Shown here: positions 8,642 through 17,661 of the stretch, in pieces
How positions within the stretch are numbered: position 1 is the first letter of the stretch
How the letters are laid out: each line of letters opens with the position of its first letter
From: Ensifer sp. IC4062
Lineage (GTDB): Bacteria; Pseudomonadota; Alphaproteobacteria; Rhizobiales; Rhizobiaceae
NCBI RefSeq assembly: GCF_020193575.1
Contig: NZ_JADYVD010000029.1
Coordinates: forward strand, 32,633 to 96,632
DNA length: 64,000 bases
Reading direction: 5' to 3'
The notes under the pieces: generated by a model
Database searches by the model: none
What the model was told of the DNA's origin: nothing
Seen by the model: the letters and a program-made list of their open reading frames with translations, nothing else
Position numbers and translations under genes: made by a program

Positions 8642-9886
8642 ATGGCGAGCTTGATGAGTGCCAGGAAAAAGTTGCTGGCGATCAACAATTACTTCTATCG
8701 CCGCGGTGGTGCGGAGACGGTCTTTTTCGATCACATGAGCATGTTCGGTGAGATCGGCTGGGATGTGGTGCCGTTCGCCATGCAGCACGACCGCAACGAA
8801 GCTTCGCCGTGGTCGGAATATTTCGTATCGGAAATCGAATACGGCCGCCAGACGGGCGTGCTGCGAAAAGTCTCACAAGCGGCGAGCGTCATTTATTCGC
8901 TCGAGGCGCAACGCAATATCGGCCGGCTCATTGAGCGGGTACGGCCGTCGGTCGCCCACGCCCACAATGTCTATCACCACCTGTCGCCGGCAATCTTCTC
9001 GACGCTCAAATCCGCCGGCATTCCGGTGGTGATGACCGTTCACGACCTCAAGCTTGCCTGCCCGTCCTACAAGATGCTCCGCGACGGAAGGGTCTGCGAG
9101 GATTGCAGCGGTGGGCGAATCTACAACGTGCTGCGCCACCGTTGCGTCAAGGACTCCATGTCGCTCAGCGCCGTCGTCCTCGCCGAAACCATGCTGCATC
9201 GCCTGCTCGGACTCTACCGCAAAAAGGTGGATCGGCTCGTGGTGCCGAGCCGGTTTTACCTGGAAAAGCTGGCTGAATGGAATTGGCCGCGCGAGAATAT
9301 GGTCCATATCCCGAACTTCGTCGACGTAGAGGAATATCGCGACGACTGGGAGGAGGGGAACTATTTCGTCTTTGCCGGCCGGCTTGCTCCGGAAAAGGGG
9401 CTTGCCACGCTGATCCGAGCCGTCGCTGTTGCTCAACAGCGGTTGATCATCGCCGGTACCGGACCGGAGGAAGCGGCGCTTCGGCAATTCGCAGCCGAAC
9501 TCGGCGCGGACGTGAGCTTCGCCGGCTATCTTTCAGGTGCGGATCTGCATCGCCTCATCGGCCAATCCCTGGCGCTCGTACTTCCCTCCGAATGGTACGA
9601 GAACGCACCGGTTAGCATTCTCGAGACCTATGCGCTTGGACGTCCGGTGATCGGCGCGGCGATCGGCGGCATTCCGGAAATGGTGAAGGAAGGCGAGACC
9701 GGTCTGCTGGCAGTAACCGGCGATGTCGATGATCTCGCGAGGGCCTTGAACGCGATGGCCGCCCTTGCGCCCGCCGCTCGTGTACAAATGGGCGCTGCGG
9801 GCCGCGTCTGGATCGCCAAAGAGTTCTCCGCGGCGGCCTATCGCGCCAGAACGCTTGACCTCTACGCAGCGCTTGGCGCCGCCTAA
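8642..9886 (+). CDS. GT4-family glycosyltransferase
   Basis: 414 residues. GT-B fold with an N-terminal domain opening LLAINNYFYRRGGAETVFFD and a C-terminal nucleotide-sugar domain with FAGRLAPEKGLATLI and SEWYENAPVSILETYALG, the retaining GT4 signature with its E-x7-E pair. A cysteine cluster (CPSYKMLRDGRVCEDC) in the middle of the N-terminal domain is typical of a subgroup of bacterial exopolysaccharide transferases. Starts at 8642 nine bases after the deacetylase stop; an ATG at 8654 is also possible. Cytoplasmic enzyme adding one sugar to the growing lipid-linked unit. Donor unknown. Confidence 0.85.
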   Translation: MASLMSARKKLLAINNYFYRRGGAETVFFDHMSMFGEIGWDVVPFAMQHDRNEASPWSEYFVSEIEYGRQTGVLRKVSQAASVIYSLEAQRNIGRLIERVRPSVAHAHNVYHHLSPAIFSTLKSAGIPVVMTVHDLKLACPSYKMLRDGRVCEDCSGGRIYNVLRHRCVKDSMSLSAVVLAETMLHRLLGLYRKKVDRLVVPSRFYLEKLAEWNWPRENMVHIPNFVDVEEYRDDWEEGNYFVFAGRLAPEKGLATLIRAVAVAQQRLIIAGTGPEEAALRQFAAELGADVSFAGYLSGADLHRLIGQSLALVLPSEWYENAPVSILETYALGRPVIGAAIGGIPEMVKEGETGLLAVTGDVDDLARALNAMAALAPAARVQMGAAGRVWIAKEFSAAAYRARTLDLYAALGAA

Positions 9887-10065
9887 GAACGTCGGACAGC
9901 CTCCACGATTGAGAGAGCTGCCGGGGTCGGTCCGAACAGCGCCCGCCCATGCAGCGCAAGCGTTTGATTTTCGCGCATTCCTTCGAAGTTTAAGGAATTT
10001 CTTACAGAGAGAGTAGGTGCTTGGGGTGCATAAGCCGCCGAGGGAAATCCCTGGGGCCGACAACC

Positions 10066-11370
10066 ATGAGCAGAAAGTCCGAAGTCTCAAGAAATCGGAT
10101 GGCGCAATCGAGCGCCTTGCCGCGCACGCACAGTATGGCCGTCGGTCAATTTCCATCGAGCCTCGTGGATGAGTTGAGGACGGCCGGCGGTGACCACGGC
10201 TCCGGTCTTCCGGAGGAGCTCGCAAGCATTCCCCGGCCAACACCGGGTCGGCGCGGCCGGCGTCGCGTCGTGATGCTCGGCTTGCGCGGCATCCCAAACG
10301 TCCAGGGCGGCGTCGAGAAGCATGTCGAGATGCTCGCGGGCAAGCTCGTCGAGCACGGCTGGGACGCCGACGTCATCGGGCGCCGCCATTACCTTCAGAG
10401 GCCATCGTCGTTTTCCTGGAACGGCATTCGCGTCTTTCCGCTCTGGGCGCCGCGACTGATGGCGTTGGAAGCCTTCGTGCACACGTTCGTGGGGGTCTGT
10501 TTCGCTGCTTTGCGCCGACCCGATATCCTGCATATTCACGCGGTCGGACCGGCGCTCCTTGTGCCGCTCGCAAGGCTTCTCGGCATGAAGGTGGTCGTCA
10601 CCCATCACGGCTACGACTACGACAGGCAGAAATGGGGTACCTTCGCCAAGCGCATGCTGCGCCTCGGGGAGTTCGTTGGCATGCGCCTCTCTCACGGACG
10701 CATCGCGATTTCGAAGGACATCGTTCACGCCATGGGCGAGCGGCACAAGACAGCGGTAAGCTTTGTTCCGAACGGCGTTGCCGTTTCGCCCTTTCGCGGC
10801 GACACCGGCATCCTCGATGAGCTCGGGTTGGGGCCGCGCCGATACATTCTGCTTGCCGCTCGGCTTGTCCCGGAAAAACGCCAGACGGATCTGATTAAGG
10901 CATTCGCAAAGCTGAGCAACGCCGAATTCAAGCTCGTGCTCGCCGGGGATGGGGACTTCGAGACGCCTTACGTTCAGCAGGTGAGAGCGATGGCCGCCAA
11001 TGTCAGGGGCGTCATTCTGGCAGGCTTTCAGACCGGCGACCGGCTGGCGGAACTCTTCGCCAACGCTGCCCTATTCGTGCTTCCTTCCAGTCATGAGGGC
11101 ATGCCGATTGCGCTCCTTGAGGCAATGGCCCATGGCCTGCCGGTGCTGGCGAGCGACATCGTCGCCAACCGCGAGCTGGACCTGCCTAGCGACGACTATT
11201 TTCCGCTGGGCGATATCGACGCGCTTGCGACCGCGATCGGCAGCAAGATTGCCAACCCTCCGAGCGAGGAGCAGATCCTCTCGAAGATCAGGCACGCCGA
11301 ACTCAACTATAGCTGGACGGGGGTCGCTACGAAGACGCTTGCGATATACGGGGCGCTGCTGTCGAAATAG
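10066..11370 (+). CDS. GT4-family glycosyltransferase with N-terminal extension
   Basis: 434 residues from the ATG at 10066; a TTG at 10021 would add 15. About 65 poorly conserved residues precede the GT-B fold, which begins RRVVMLGLRGIPNVQGGVEKHVE, a motif of GT4 enzymes of exopolysaccharide loci. The C-terminal donor domain has LLAARLVPEKRQTDLI and SSHEGMPIALLEAMAHGLP. It is separated from the previous transferase by 179 bases holding a weak 7-bp inverted repeat (9977-9998), so it may have its own promoter. Confidence 0.83.
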   Translation: MSRKSEVSRNRMAQSSALPRTHSMAVGQFPSSLVDELRTAGGDHGSGLPEELASIPRPTPGRRGRRRVVMLGLRGIPNVQGGVEKHVEMLAGKLVEHGWDADVIGRRHYLQRPSSFSWNGIRVFPLWAPRLMALEAFVHTFVGVCFAALRRPDILHIHAVGPALLVPLARLLGMKVVVTHHGYDYDRQKWGTFAKRMLRLGEFVGMRLSHGRIAISKDIVHAMGERHKTAVSFVPNGVAVSPFRGDTGILDELGLGPRRYILLAARLVPEKRQTDLIKAFAKLSNAEFKLVLAGDGDFETPYVQQVRAMAANVRGVILAGFQTGDRLAELFANAALFVLPSSHEGMPIALLEAMAHGLPVLASDIVANRELDLPSDDYFPLGDIDALATAIGSKIANPPSEEQILSKIRHAELNYSWTGVATKTLAIYGALLSK

Positions 11371-11474
11371 GCCGGATGCTCCCGCGGGGCCGCTGCAACG
11401 TTTTGCAGATGCCCCGTTTTCCTCCGCCCGGTGCCGGTCTGAGGCAACAGGGTCACAACGATTTGGATTGAAGC

Positions 11475-11843
11475 ATGAATTTCAGAGGAATCGCATCGCT
11501 GCTCGCCTGGCTGCTGTTCAGCGTGATCGCCTATTCGACGCTGTCTCCGATCGACCTGCGCCCCCATATCGGGACTTGGGTGCATGTCGAAAGGTTCGGC
11601 GCTTTCGGGCTCCTCGGCCTCCTGTTCACGATCGGCTATCCGGGACGTCTGCCGTTTGTCATTATGATCGTGCTTGGTACCGCGGTCGGATTCGAATTGC
11701 TGCAAGTGCTGTCCATGGATCGTCACGCGCGCTTTGAAGACCTCATGGTCAAGCTCGCGGGCGGCATTTGTGGCATTGCGGCAGGGTGCTTGCTGGCGCG
11801 GTGGTTGCGGCGAATAAACCAAAACGCAAATTATCCCGGTTAG
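11475..11843 (+). CDS. VanZ-like small membrane protein
   Basis: 122 residues with about four membrane helices. The pattern of an early TLSPIDLRP segment and a following HxxERFGAFGLLGLLF helix is typical of VanZ/RDD-like small integral proteins. VanZ gives low-level teicoplanin resistance in Gram-positives, but most homologues have no assigned role, and many lie in surface polysaccharide loci. It sits between two glycosyltransferase genes and ends 59 bases before the next start. A structural or regulatory part in the export complex is inference. Confidence 0.7.
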   Translation: MNFRGIASLLAWLLFSVIAYSTLSPIDLRPHIGTWVHVERFGAFGLLGLLFTIGYPGRLPFVIMIVLGTAVGFELLQVLSMDRHARFEDLMVKLAGGICGIAAGCLLARWLRRINQNANYPG

Positions 11844-11902
11844 AAACCGCTGCGGGGACGCCTTCGGCGCTCGCGACACCCTGCCGATATTTGGGGGCTC
11901 TT

Positions 11903-12901
11903 TTGACAGTATCCGTTATCATCAAAACCTTGAATGAAGAGAAGCGGATCGCCGCGACAATCGAAAGCGTGGTTGCGGCGCTAGCAGGCAAAGAGGGCGA
12001 AATCATCCTCGCCGACAGCGGGTCGTCCGATCGGACCGTGGAGGTCGCGTCGCAATATCCCGTCACCATCGCGCAGATCGTCCCGCCGGCCCTACCAAGC
12101 TGTGGTATCGGGCCTCAACTCGGCTTCCAATATTCCCGATATCCGTTCGTCTGCCTGATGGACGGCGACATGCTGCTGGATGCTGGATTTCTCGACGAGG
12201 CGATCGCCTTCCTCGCGGAAAATCCTTCGGTTGGCGGTGTCACAGGCCATGTGGAGGAGAAGCTCGTTTCCAACCTGGAATTCGCGCGGCGCGTCAACCG
12301 CAACGCGCCGGAGAACCGCATCGGCCCGATCGACCGCATGAACGGGGGCGGCCTTTATCGGCGCACCGCGATCGAGGACGTTGGCTATCTTTCGGACCGG
12401 AATCTTCACGGCTACGAGGAGTTCGATCTCGGTGTGCGGCTTCGAAGCGCCGGATGGGGGCTTCATCGTCTCGACCGTCGCTTCGTTCAGCACTTCGGTC
12501 ATACGGTCAATTCCTACCGGCTCCTCGTCCGCCGCTGGAAGAGCAAGTATCTTTATGGCATCGGCGAATTGGTGCGGGCTTCCCTAGGCAAGCCCTATTT
12601 TCTTCAGGTGCTGCGGGAACTGCCGGAGCTGAAACTATGGGCGCTCGTCTATTTCTGGTGGGTGCTGTCTCTCGGCCTGATCCTGTTCCTGCCCGACAAA
12701 GGCATGGCGACAGCGTCGGTCTCTGCGATGTTTGCGGTCGTTGTACTGTTGGTCAGCCTCAAGAAGGGCAGCGTCGGCATGGGCCTTTATACGGTTGTTG
12801 CCTGGTTTTTCCATGCGGCGGCCTTGCCCGCTGGATTGTTCCGGTCGCGGCAGGAGCCGGGTGCGCCGATCGAGAGCAGAATCCTCGACAAATCCGCATG
12901 A
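11903..12901 (+). CDS. GT2-family glycosyltransferase with C-terminal membrane segment
   Basis: 332 residues from a TTG at 11903, chosen because GGGGG lies just upstream and the family's first strand (VSVIIKTLNEEKRI) begins four residues later. GT-A fold: DSGSSDRT and LMDGDM give the nucleotide-sugar and metal sites, and the region around GYEEFDLGVRLRSAGW contains the ED motif. The last about 90 residues form two or three membrane helices, so the enzyme is anchored at the inner membrane. Its stop overlaps the start of the glycoside hydrolase gene (ATGA), tying the two functions together. Confidence 0.83.
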   Translation: MTVSVIIKTLNEEKRIAATIESVVAALAGKEGEIILADSGSSDRTVEVASQYPVTIAQIVPPALPSCGIGPQLGFQYSRYPFVCLMDGDMLLDAGFLDEAIAFLAENPSVGGVTGHVEEKLVSNLEFARRVNRNAPENRIGPIDRMNGGGLYRRTAIEDVGYLSDRNLHGYEEFDLGVRLRSAGWGLHRLDRRFVQHFGHTVNSYRLLVRRWKSKYLYGIGELVRASLGKPYFLQVLRELPELKLWALVYFWWVLSLGLILFLPDKGMATASVSAMFAVVVLLVSLKKGSVGMGLYTVVAWFFHAAALPAGLFRSRQEPGAPIESRILDKSA

Positions 12902-15066
12902 ACAGCCGCTTGCTGCTGGCCACCGCAACGGTATTTTTCGGCTGTCTGGCAGCCCACGCCTCCGACCAATGGCTGCCGGTCCGGGAAATTTCGCTAGAGG
13001 TCCAAGCGGGCAGTCCGCTCGACTTTTCGTCCTTCTTGCCGAACGAGACCATCGATGCGAGGCACCGGCTGATTGCCGGTCCAAAGGGGCAACTCGCCTT
13101 TGCTGACGTGCCGGAAAAACCGGTCCGGATGCTGTGCGCCTCGCTTGCCTGGAGTCCGGCTTCCGGCGGGTTTCCGGACCATAACGGCGCCGACCGCTAT
13201 GCTCGGCAACTGGCACGGCATGGCTACAACATCGCGCGGCTGCACTTCACCGATGCGAGCCTGATGTTCGGCCGGCAGAAGGATTTCGACTTCGATCCGG
13301 AGATGCTCGACCGCGTCCACTATTTGCTTGCCGCGCTCAAGCGCAACGGCATCCACTGGATGGTCGACGGCCTGTCGTCGCCGCGCGGTGCTTACGGCGG
13401 CTACGACGATCGCTGGGACGCCAACGGCAACTTGAAGCTCCTGCTTCATTTCGATGAGGAGGCATTTGCCCACTGGAAGGCGCTACAGGAGAAATTCCTG
13501 GCGCGGGCCAATCCCTATACGGGCATGGCGCCGATCCATGATGACGCTCTGGCGCTGGTGATTCTCGCCAACGAGAACGGCATCGAGTTCGATGGCGTGG
13601 TGCACGATCGCCCCGGCAAGCCGCCCTATGATCCGGTGCTGGTCGCCCCGTTCAACCGTTGGCTTGCGAAACGCTACAAGTCGACCGAGGCGCTCGCGAA
13701 TGCCTGGGGTGAACTTGAGGACGACGAGCGGCTCGAGGGAGCCTCCGTGAAATTGCCCGCCGATCGTTACGCCGACAGTCCCCGCATGCGCGATCTCCAG
13801 GCCTTCATCGCGGACGTCGAGCGATCATCGGCAGAGCGCATGAGCAAGACCCTGCGTGACCTCGGATATCGGGGGCTGATCAGCACATACAACAACTGGC
13901 CGACGGTGCAGACGAGCTTGAGCAGGCGCGACCTCGATGCCGTGACGATGAATACCTATCACGACTGGGTCGGCGGCTATTCTCCGGGGAGCTCACTCCT
14001 GCAGACAAGCTCGATTGCGGACAGCGCCAACTATGTGCGGATGATCGCCGCCGCGCGCTGGCTCGGAAAACCCTTCGTCGTCAGCGAATACGATCATCTT
14101 TTCTGGAATCGCTACCGTTACGAGGCGGGGCTCGTGATGCCGACCTATGCGGCGCTGCAGGGCTGGGATGTCCTCTGCAGGCATGGCCATGGACCGATCG
14201 CGCTCGCCTATGGCGAACCCTATTCCCACAAGAAGGCGATGCTCCCTTATGCGATCGCGCTCGATCCCGTTGCCCGGGCGGGTGAAACGCTCGCGGCGCT
14301 CGTCTACCGGCGCGGAGACGTGGCGACCTCGGGGACCACGATCCCCTTCGCGGTGCGCGGCGAGGAAGATCTTGGCGAGGATATGCAGGCGCGCGAGCCG
14401 GAGCACTTGACCGATCTGGCTTTGGTTGGCCGCATAGGCTTGAAGCACTCCGACCCCTCGCGGCTCGACATCGGCGTCGCACAACCGCGGAGCCAGGACA
14501 GCGCAAATCTTCTCGCCGAGTTCCGCGACACTGGCATCCTTCCCGCTGACAATGCCACAGATGTCGAAAGGGGGTTCTACGAAAGCGACACGGGAGAGAT
14601 CGTGCTGCAGCGCGCCACAGGGCAACTGCGCGTCTCGACCCCATCGACCGAAGCCGCCGCATTTTCCTCCCTTCGCGACCCGATCGACCTCGGTATTCTG
14701 CGGATAGAACGGGCAGATGGGAACGCGCTCGTTGCGCTGTCGGCGCTCAATACGCCTGCAACCCTTGCCGATAGCCGGCGCTTTCTGCTGATCTTTGCGA
14801 CTGATGCCCAGAACACGGGCATGATCTTTCGTGACAGCGAAGAAAAGGTCATCGAGGATTTCGGGAGTTTGCCGGTCCTAATCCGAAAAGGTGAAGTTGA
14901 CGTGTCGTTGTCGAGAACGGCGCGGAAATGGAAGCTCTCGCCAGTCGCTCTCGATGGCACCCTTCGCCCCGCGGTTGAAAGCGGGACGGGATCCATCTCC
15001 TTTCGCCTTTCGAACGACACTCCCGACGGGCCGACCACCTATTTTCTCCTGGAGCTTGAAGACTAG
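12898..15066 (+). CDS. Secreted clan-A-like glycoside hydrolase
   Basis: 722 residues with a clear signal peptide (MNSRLLLATATVFFGCLAAHA). A TIM-barrel hydrolase of clan GH-A (GH5/GH42-like) is suggested by ILANENGIEF, placing an Asn-Glu pair at residues 225-226 (candidate acid/base), and by FVVSEYDH with Glu397 (candidate nucleophile) at the end of a strand. The last about 250 residues look like beta-rich accessory domains. The longer in-frame reading from 12454 is antisense-like extension inside the preceding gene and is rejected. It probably trims or processes the polysaccharide in the periplasm. Such hydrolases are common in export loci. Substrate not readable. Confidence 0.75.
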   Translation: MNSRLLLATATVFFGCLAAHASDQWLPVREISLEVQAGSPLDFSSFLPNETIDARHRLIAGPKGQLAFADVPEKPVRMLCASLAWSPASGGFPDHNGADRYARQLARHGYNIARLHFTDASLMFGRQKDFDFDPEMLDRVHYLLAALKRNGIHWMVDGLSSPRGAYGGYDDRWDANGNLKLLLHFDEEAFAHWKALQEKFLARANPYTGMAPIHDDALALVILANENGIEFDGVVHDRPGKPPYDPVLVAPFNRWLAKRYKSTEALANAWGELEDDERLEGASVKLPADRYADSPRMRDLQAFIADVERSSAERMSKTLRDLGYRGLISTYNNWPTVQTSLSRRDLDAVTMNTYHDWVGGYSPGSSLLQTSSIADSANYVRMIAAARWLGKPFVVSEYDHLFWNRYRYEAGLVMPTYAALQGWDVLCRHGHGPIALAYGEPYSHKKAMLPYAIALDPVARAGETLAALVYRRGDVATSGTTIPFAVRGEEDLGEDMQAREPEHLTDLALVGRIGLKHSDPSRLDIGVAQPRSQDSANLLAEFRDTGILPADNATDVERGFYESDTGEIVLQRATGQLRVSTPSTEAAAFSSLRDPIDLGILRIERADGNALVALSALNTPATLADSRRFLLIFATDAQNTGMIFRDSEEKVIEDFGSLPVLIRKGEVDVSLSRTARKWKLSPVALDGTLRPAVESGTGSISFRLSNDTPDGPTTYFLLELED

Positions 15067-15123
15067 AATCGTGCGCGATTGCTCACCCTTGCAACCAGCG
15101 GATGCCCCCACGCATTTTTGCTC

Positions 15124-15154
15124 TTGTACCTCTAGCCACTAGAGGTCGTAGCCT
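15124..15154 (+). promoter_or_regulatory. MerR-family metal-responsive promoter/operator
   Basis: A -35 box TTGTAC (15124-15129) and a -10 box TAGCCT (15149-15154) are separated by 19 bases instead of 17. The spacer region carries a perfect inverted repeat ACCTCTAG-CCA-CTAGAGGT (15128-15146). Overlong spacing with a dyad between the boxes is the hallmark of promoters untwisted by MerR-type activators (ZntR, CueR, CadR). It lies 28 bases before the start of the metal ATPase. No merR-like gene is in the window. Confidence 0.8.
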
Positions 15155-15181
15155 GCTCTTGAATTTTGCAAGGAGCAAGGA

Positions 15182-17440
15182 ATGGGTGGCAACGTTCGGG
15201 AAAGCAGATATCGCGTCGAGGGCATGGATTGCGCGTCCTGCGCGGCGAAAATCGATACCGCCGTGCGGCGCGTGGGTGGTGTGCAGGATGTCAGCGTGTC
15301 GGTGAGCGCCGGCACAATGACTGTTCGACATGCGGACGGGCACGAAATCGGCCCGGCGATCGTGCGCAAGGTCAGCGGTCTCGGCTACCGGCTCTCGCCG
15401 CTCGCCGGCGCGACGGCCGCTAAGTCATCTGGCGCTGGCGATCATGGCTGCTGCGACCACGCGCATGGGAACGACCACCATCCGTCAACGGGCGAACTGC
15501 CCCACCAGCGTTCCGGTACGGTTCGACCTCGGCTCAGTGAAAGCCATGGTCATGACCATGGATCCTTTGCTGCCGACCCCTGGTGGAGAACCGGGAAGGG
15601 ACGGCTTGTCATTGCATGCGGCCTCGCGCTCGCTGTCGCCTACGGTGCCGGCAAGCTTCTTCCCGCCACCGAGCCCTGGATTTTCACGCTCGCCATGCTC
15701 GTCGGCCTCGTGCCGATCGCAAGACGTGCACTGATGGCAGCACTGGCCGGCACGCCTTTCTCGATCGAGACGCTGATGACCGTGGCCGCCGTCGGGGCGG
15801 TGTTCATCGGCGCCACCGAGGAAGCGGCGATGGTCGTTTTCCTCTTTCTGATCGGCGAGCTTCTGGAGGGCGTCGCCGCAAGCAAGGCGCGGGCGAGCAT
15901 CCAGTCGCTGACGGCGCTCGTGCCGAAATCGGCGCTCATCGAGATCGATGGCCGGACAAGCGAGGTTCTGGCCGAGAGTTTGCCGGTCGGGACGACAATC
16001 TTCGTGCGGCCGGGAGACAGAATTCCCGCGGACGGCGCGATCGTTTCCGGCGAAAGCATGGTCGACGAAGCGCCGGTGACCGGGGAAAGCACGCCCGTTC
16101 GCAAGGAAGAGGGCGACAGCGTATTCGCCGGCACCGTCAATGGCGACGGCGCGCTGCGTGTGCGCGTCACTGCCGCTTCTGCCGACAATACCATTGCGCG
16201 CGTCATCCGGCTGGTCGAGGAAGCGCAGGAGATGAAGGCGCCGACGGAGCGTTTCATCGATCGCTTCTCCCGTTACTACACGCCGGCAGTCGTGATCGTC
16301 GCCGCCTTGGTTGCGGTGGTGCCGCCGCTCCTCTGGGGTGCGGCCTGGAGCGATTGGATCTACAAGGGACTCGCGATCCTGCTAATCGGTTGCCCCTGCG
16401 CGCTGGTGATCTCGACACCGGCGGCGATTGCCGCGAGCCTCTCGGCGGGGGCGCGACGCGGCCTCTTAATGAAGGGCGGCGCCGTCCTCGAAAGCATGGG
16501 CCGGATCACCGCTGCCGCCTTCGACAAGACCGGTACGCTTACCGAAGGCAAACCGAAGGTCACCGATGTCGTCGGCTTCGGCGTGGCAGAAGCGGATATC
16601 CTTCGCTATGCGGCCGCGCTCGAGCAGGGGTCCAGTCATCCGCTTGCGCTGGCTATCCGTACCCGCGCCGATGCGGATGGGCTGCTGCTGCCCCCGGTCG
16701 CAAGCGCCAAGGCGATCGGCGGCAAGGGTATCGAGGGCTCGGTCGACGGGGTCGAGCTTTTCCTCGGCTCGCCGCAGGCGGCCGACGAGCGCATGCTCCT
16801 CTCCCCGGCTGACAAGGATCGGGTCGCCGCCCTGCACGACGAGGGGAAGACGGTTTCCGTGCTGCTCGTCGGCGACCGGGTCGCCGGAGCTCTGGCGATG
16901 CGTGACGGGCCGCGCGTCGACACGGCGAAGGGCATCAAGGCGCTGAGCGATGCCGGCATCCGTGTCGTCATGCTAACCGGCGACAACCGCCGCACGGCTG
17001 AGGCGATCGGCCGCCCGCTTGGAATGGAAGTCCATGCCGGACTCCTACCGGAGGACAAGCAGCGCATCGTTGCCACCCTCAAGGCCGAAGGGCTGAAGGT
17101 TGCCAAGATCGGTGACGGTATCAATGACGCGCCAGCGCTGGCGGCAGCCGATGTCGGCATTGCCATGGGCGGTGGAACGGATGTTGCTCTTGAAACCGCC
17201 GACGCCGCCTCTTTGCATGCGCGCGTTTCCGACATCGCCGCTATGGTCAGGCTTTCGCGGGCGACTATGCGCAACATTCATCAGAACATCGGAATGGCGC
17301 TGGGGCTCAAAGCCGTCTTCCTCGTCACGACCGTCGCCGGCGTCACCGGCCTCTGGCCAGCGATCCTGGCGGATACCGGCGCCACCGTCCTGGTGACGAT
17401 CAACGCATTGCGGCTGTTGCAGCCGCCGTCCTCAACGTGA
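15182..17440 (+). CDS. zntA: Zn/Cd/Pb-exporting P1B-type ATPase
   Basis: 752 residues, ATG at 15182 behind AAGGAG. Domains in order: an N-terminal HMA metal-binding domain with GMDCASC (residues 14-20), a His/Cys-rich linker (CCDHAHGNDHH and SHGHDHG), membrane helices, the actuator loop with TGES, the CPC transmembrane metal site (GCPCALVISTP), the phosphorylation motif DKTGT, and GDGINDAPAL of the hinge. CPC with a His-rich linker and a promoter of MerR type fits the Zn2+/Cd2+ (P1B-2) class rather than Cu+. It pumps divalent metal from the cytoplasm to the periplasm. A hairpin follows the stop. Confidence 0.9.
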   Translation: MGGNVRESRYRVEGMDCASCAAKIDTAVRRVGGVQDVSVSVSAGTMTVRHADGHEIGPAIVRKVSGLGYRLSPLAGATAAKSSGAGDHGCCDHAHGNDHHPSTGELPHQRSGTVRPRLSESHGHDHGSFAADPWWRTGKGRLVIACGLALAVAYGAGKLLPATEPWIFTLAMLVGLVPIARRALMAALAGTPFSIETLMTVAAVGAVFIGATEEAAMVVFLFLIGELLEGVAASKARASIQSLTALVPKSALIEIDGRTSEVLAESLPVGTTIFVRPGDRIPADGAIVSGESMVDEAPVTGESTPVRKEEGDSVFAGTVNGDGALRVRVTAASADNTIARVIRLVEEAQEMKAPTERFIDRFSRYYTPAVVIVAALVAVVPPLLWGAAWSDWIYKGLAILLIGCPCALVISTPAAIAASLSAGARRGLLMKGGAVLESMGRITAAAFDKTGTLTEGKPKVTDVVGFGVAEADILRYAAALEQGSSHPLALAIRTRADADGLLLPPVASAKAIGGKGIEGSVDGVELFLGSPQAADERMLLSPADKDRVAALHDEGKTVSVLLVGDRVAGALAMRDGPRVDTAKGIKALSDAGIRVVMLTGDNRRTAEAIGRPLGMEVHAGLLPEDKQRIVATLKAEGLKVAKIGDGINDAPALAAADVGIAMGGGTDVALETADAASLHARVSDIAAMVRLSRATMRNIHQNIGMALGLKAVFLVTTVAGVTGLWPAILADTGATVLVTINALRLLQPPSST

Positions 17441-17447
17441 AGAATGG

Positions 17448-17474
17448 GATTGTCGCCGTTTTGCGGCGACAATC
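17448..17474. terminator. Hairpin after zntA (terminator-like, no U-run)
   Basis: Perfect 11-bp stem GATTGTCGCCG / CGGCGACAATC around a five-base TTTTG loop, starting eight bases after the zntA stop. No T-tract follows, so it may be a processing or stability hairpin or a weak terminator. Confidence 0.45.
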
Positions 17475-17504
17475 GCCTGATACGGCTGTGTATATTCACG
17501 CTGG

Positions 17505-17530
17505 ACTCTCACCAGCGATCCGGTGAGAGT
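17505..17530. promoter_or_regulatory. Inverted repeat upstream of nucleoside importer operon
   Basis: Perfect 9-bp arms ACTCTCACC (17505-17513) and GGTGAGAGT (17522-17530) with eight bases between. It lies in the leader region between zntA and the transporter genes and could be an operator or a leader hairpin. Confidence 0.4.
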
Positions 17531-17583
17531 ATAAGGAGATCGCGATCGAGGGCTTTCGCGCCCAAAAATCGATGATAAACTTA

Positions 17584-17595
17584 TACCAAATGGTA
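17584..17595. promoter_or_regulatory. Candidate operator TACCA-AA-TGGTA
   Basis: A 5-2-5 inverted repeat 66 bases before the chosen start of the ABC ATPase gene. Its size suits a small helix-turn-helix repressor. If real, it argues against the longer reading of the ATPase that starts at 17572 and would run through it. Confidence 0.35.
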
Positions 17596-17661
17596 AAAAA
17601 ATTGCCGGCACGGTTTGGGATGAAAACCGAAGCAGGCAAGATTGGGGATCGCAGGGCCAAT

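Noticed and set aside
12454..12897. 148-codon N-terminal extension of the glycoside hydrolase
   Set aside because: It lies wholly inside the GT2 gene in another frame, and a signal peptide begins at 12898.
17572..17661. 30-codon N-terminal extension of the nucleoside ATPase
   Set aside because: Not like the family N-terminus and it would cover the TACCA-AA-TGGTA dyad.
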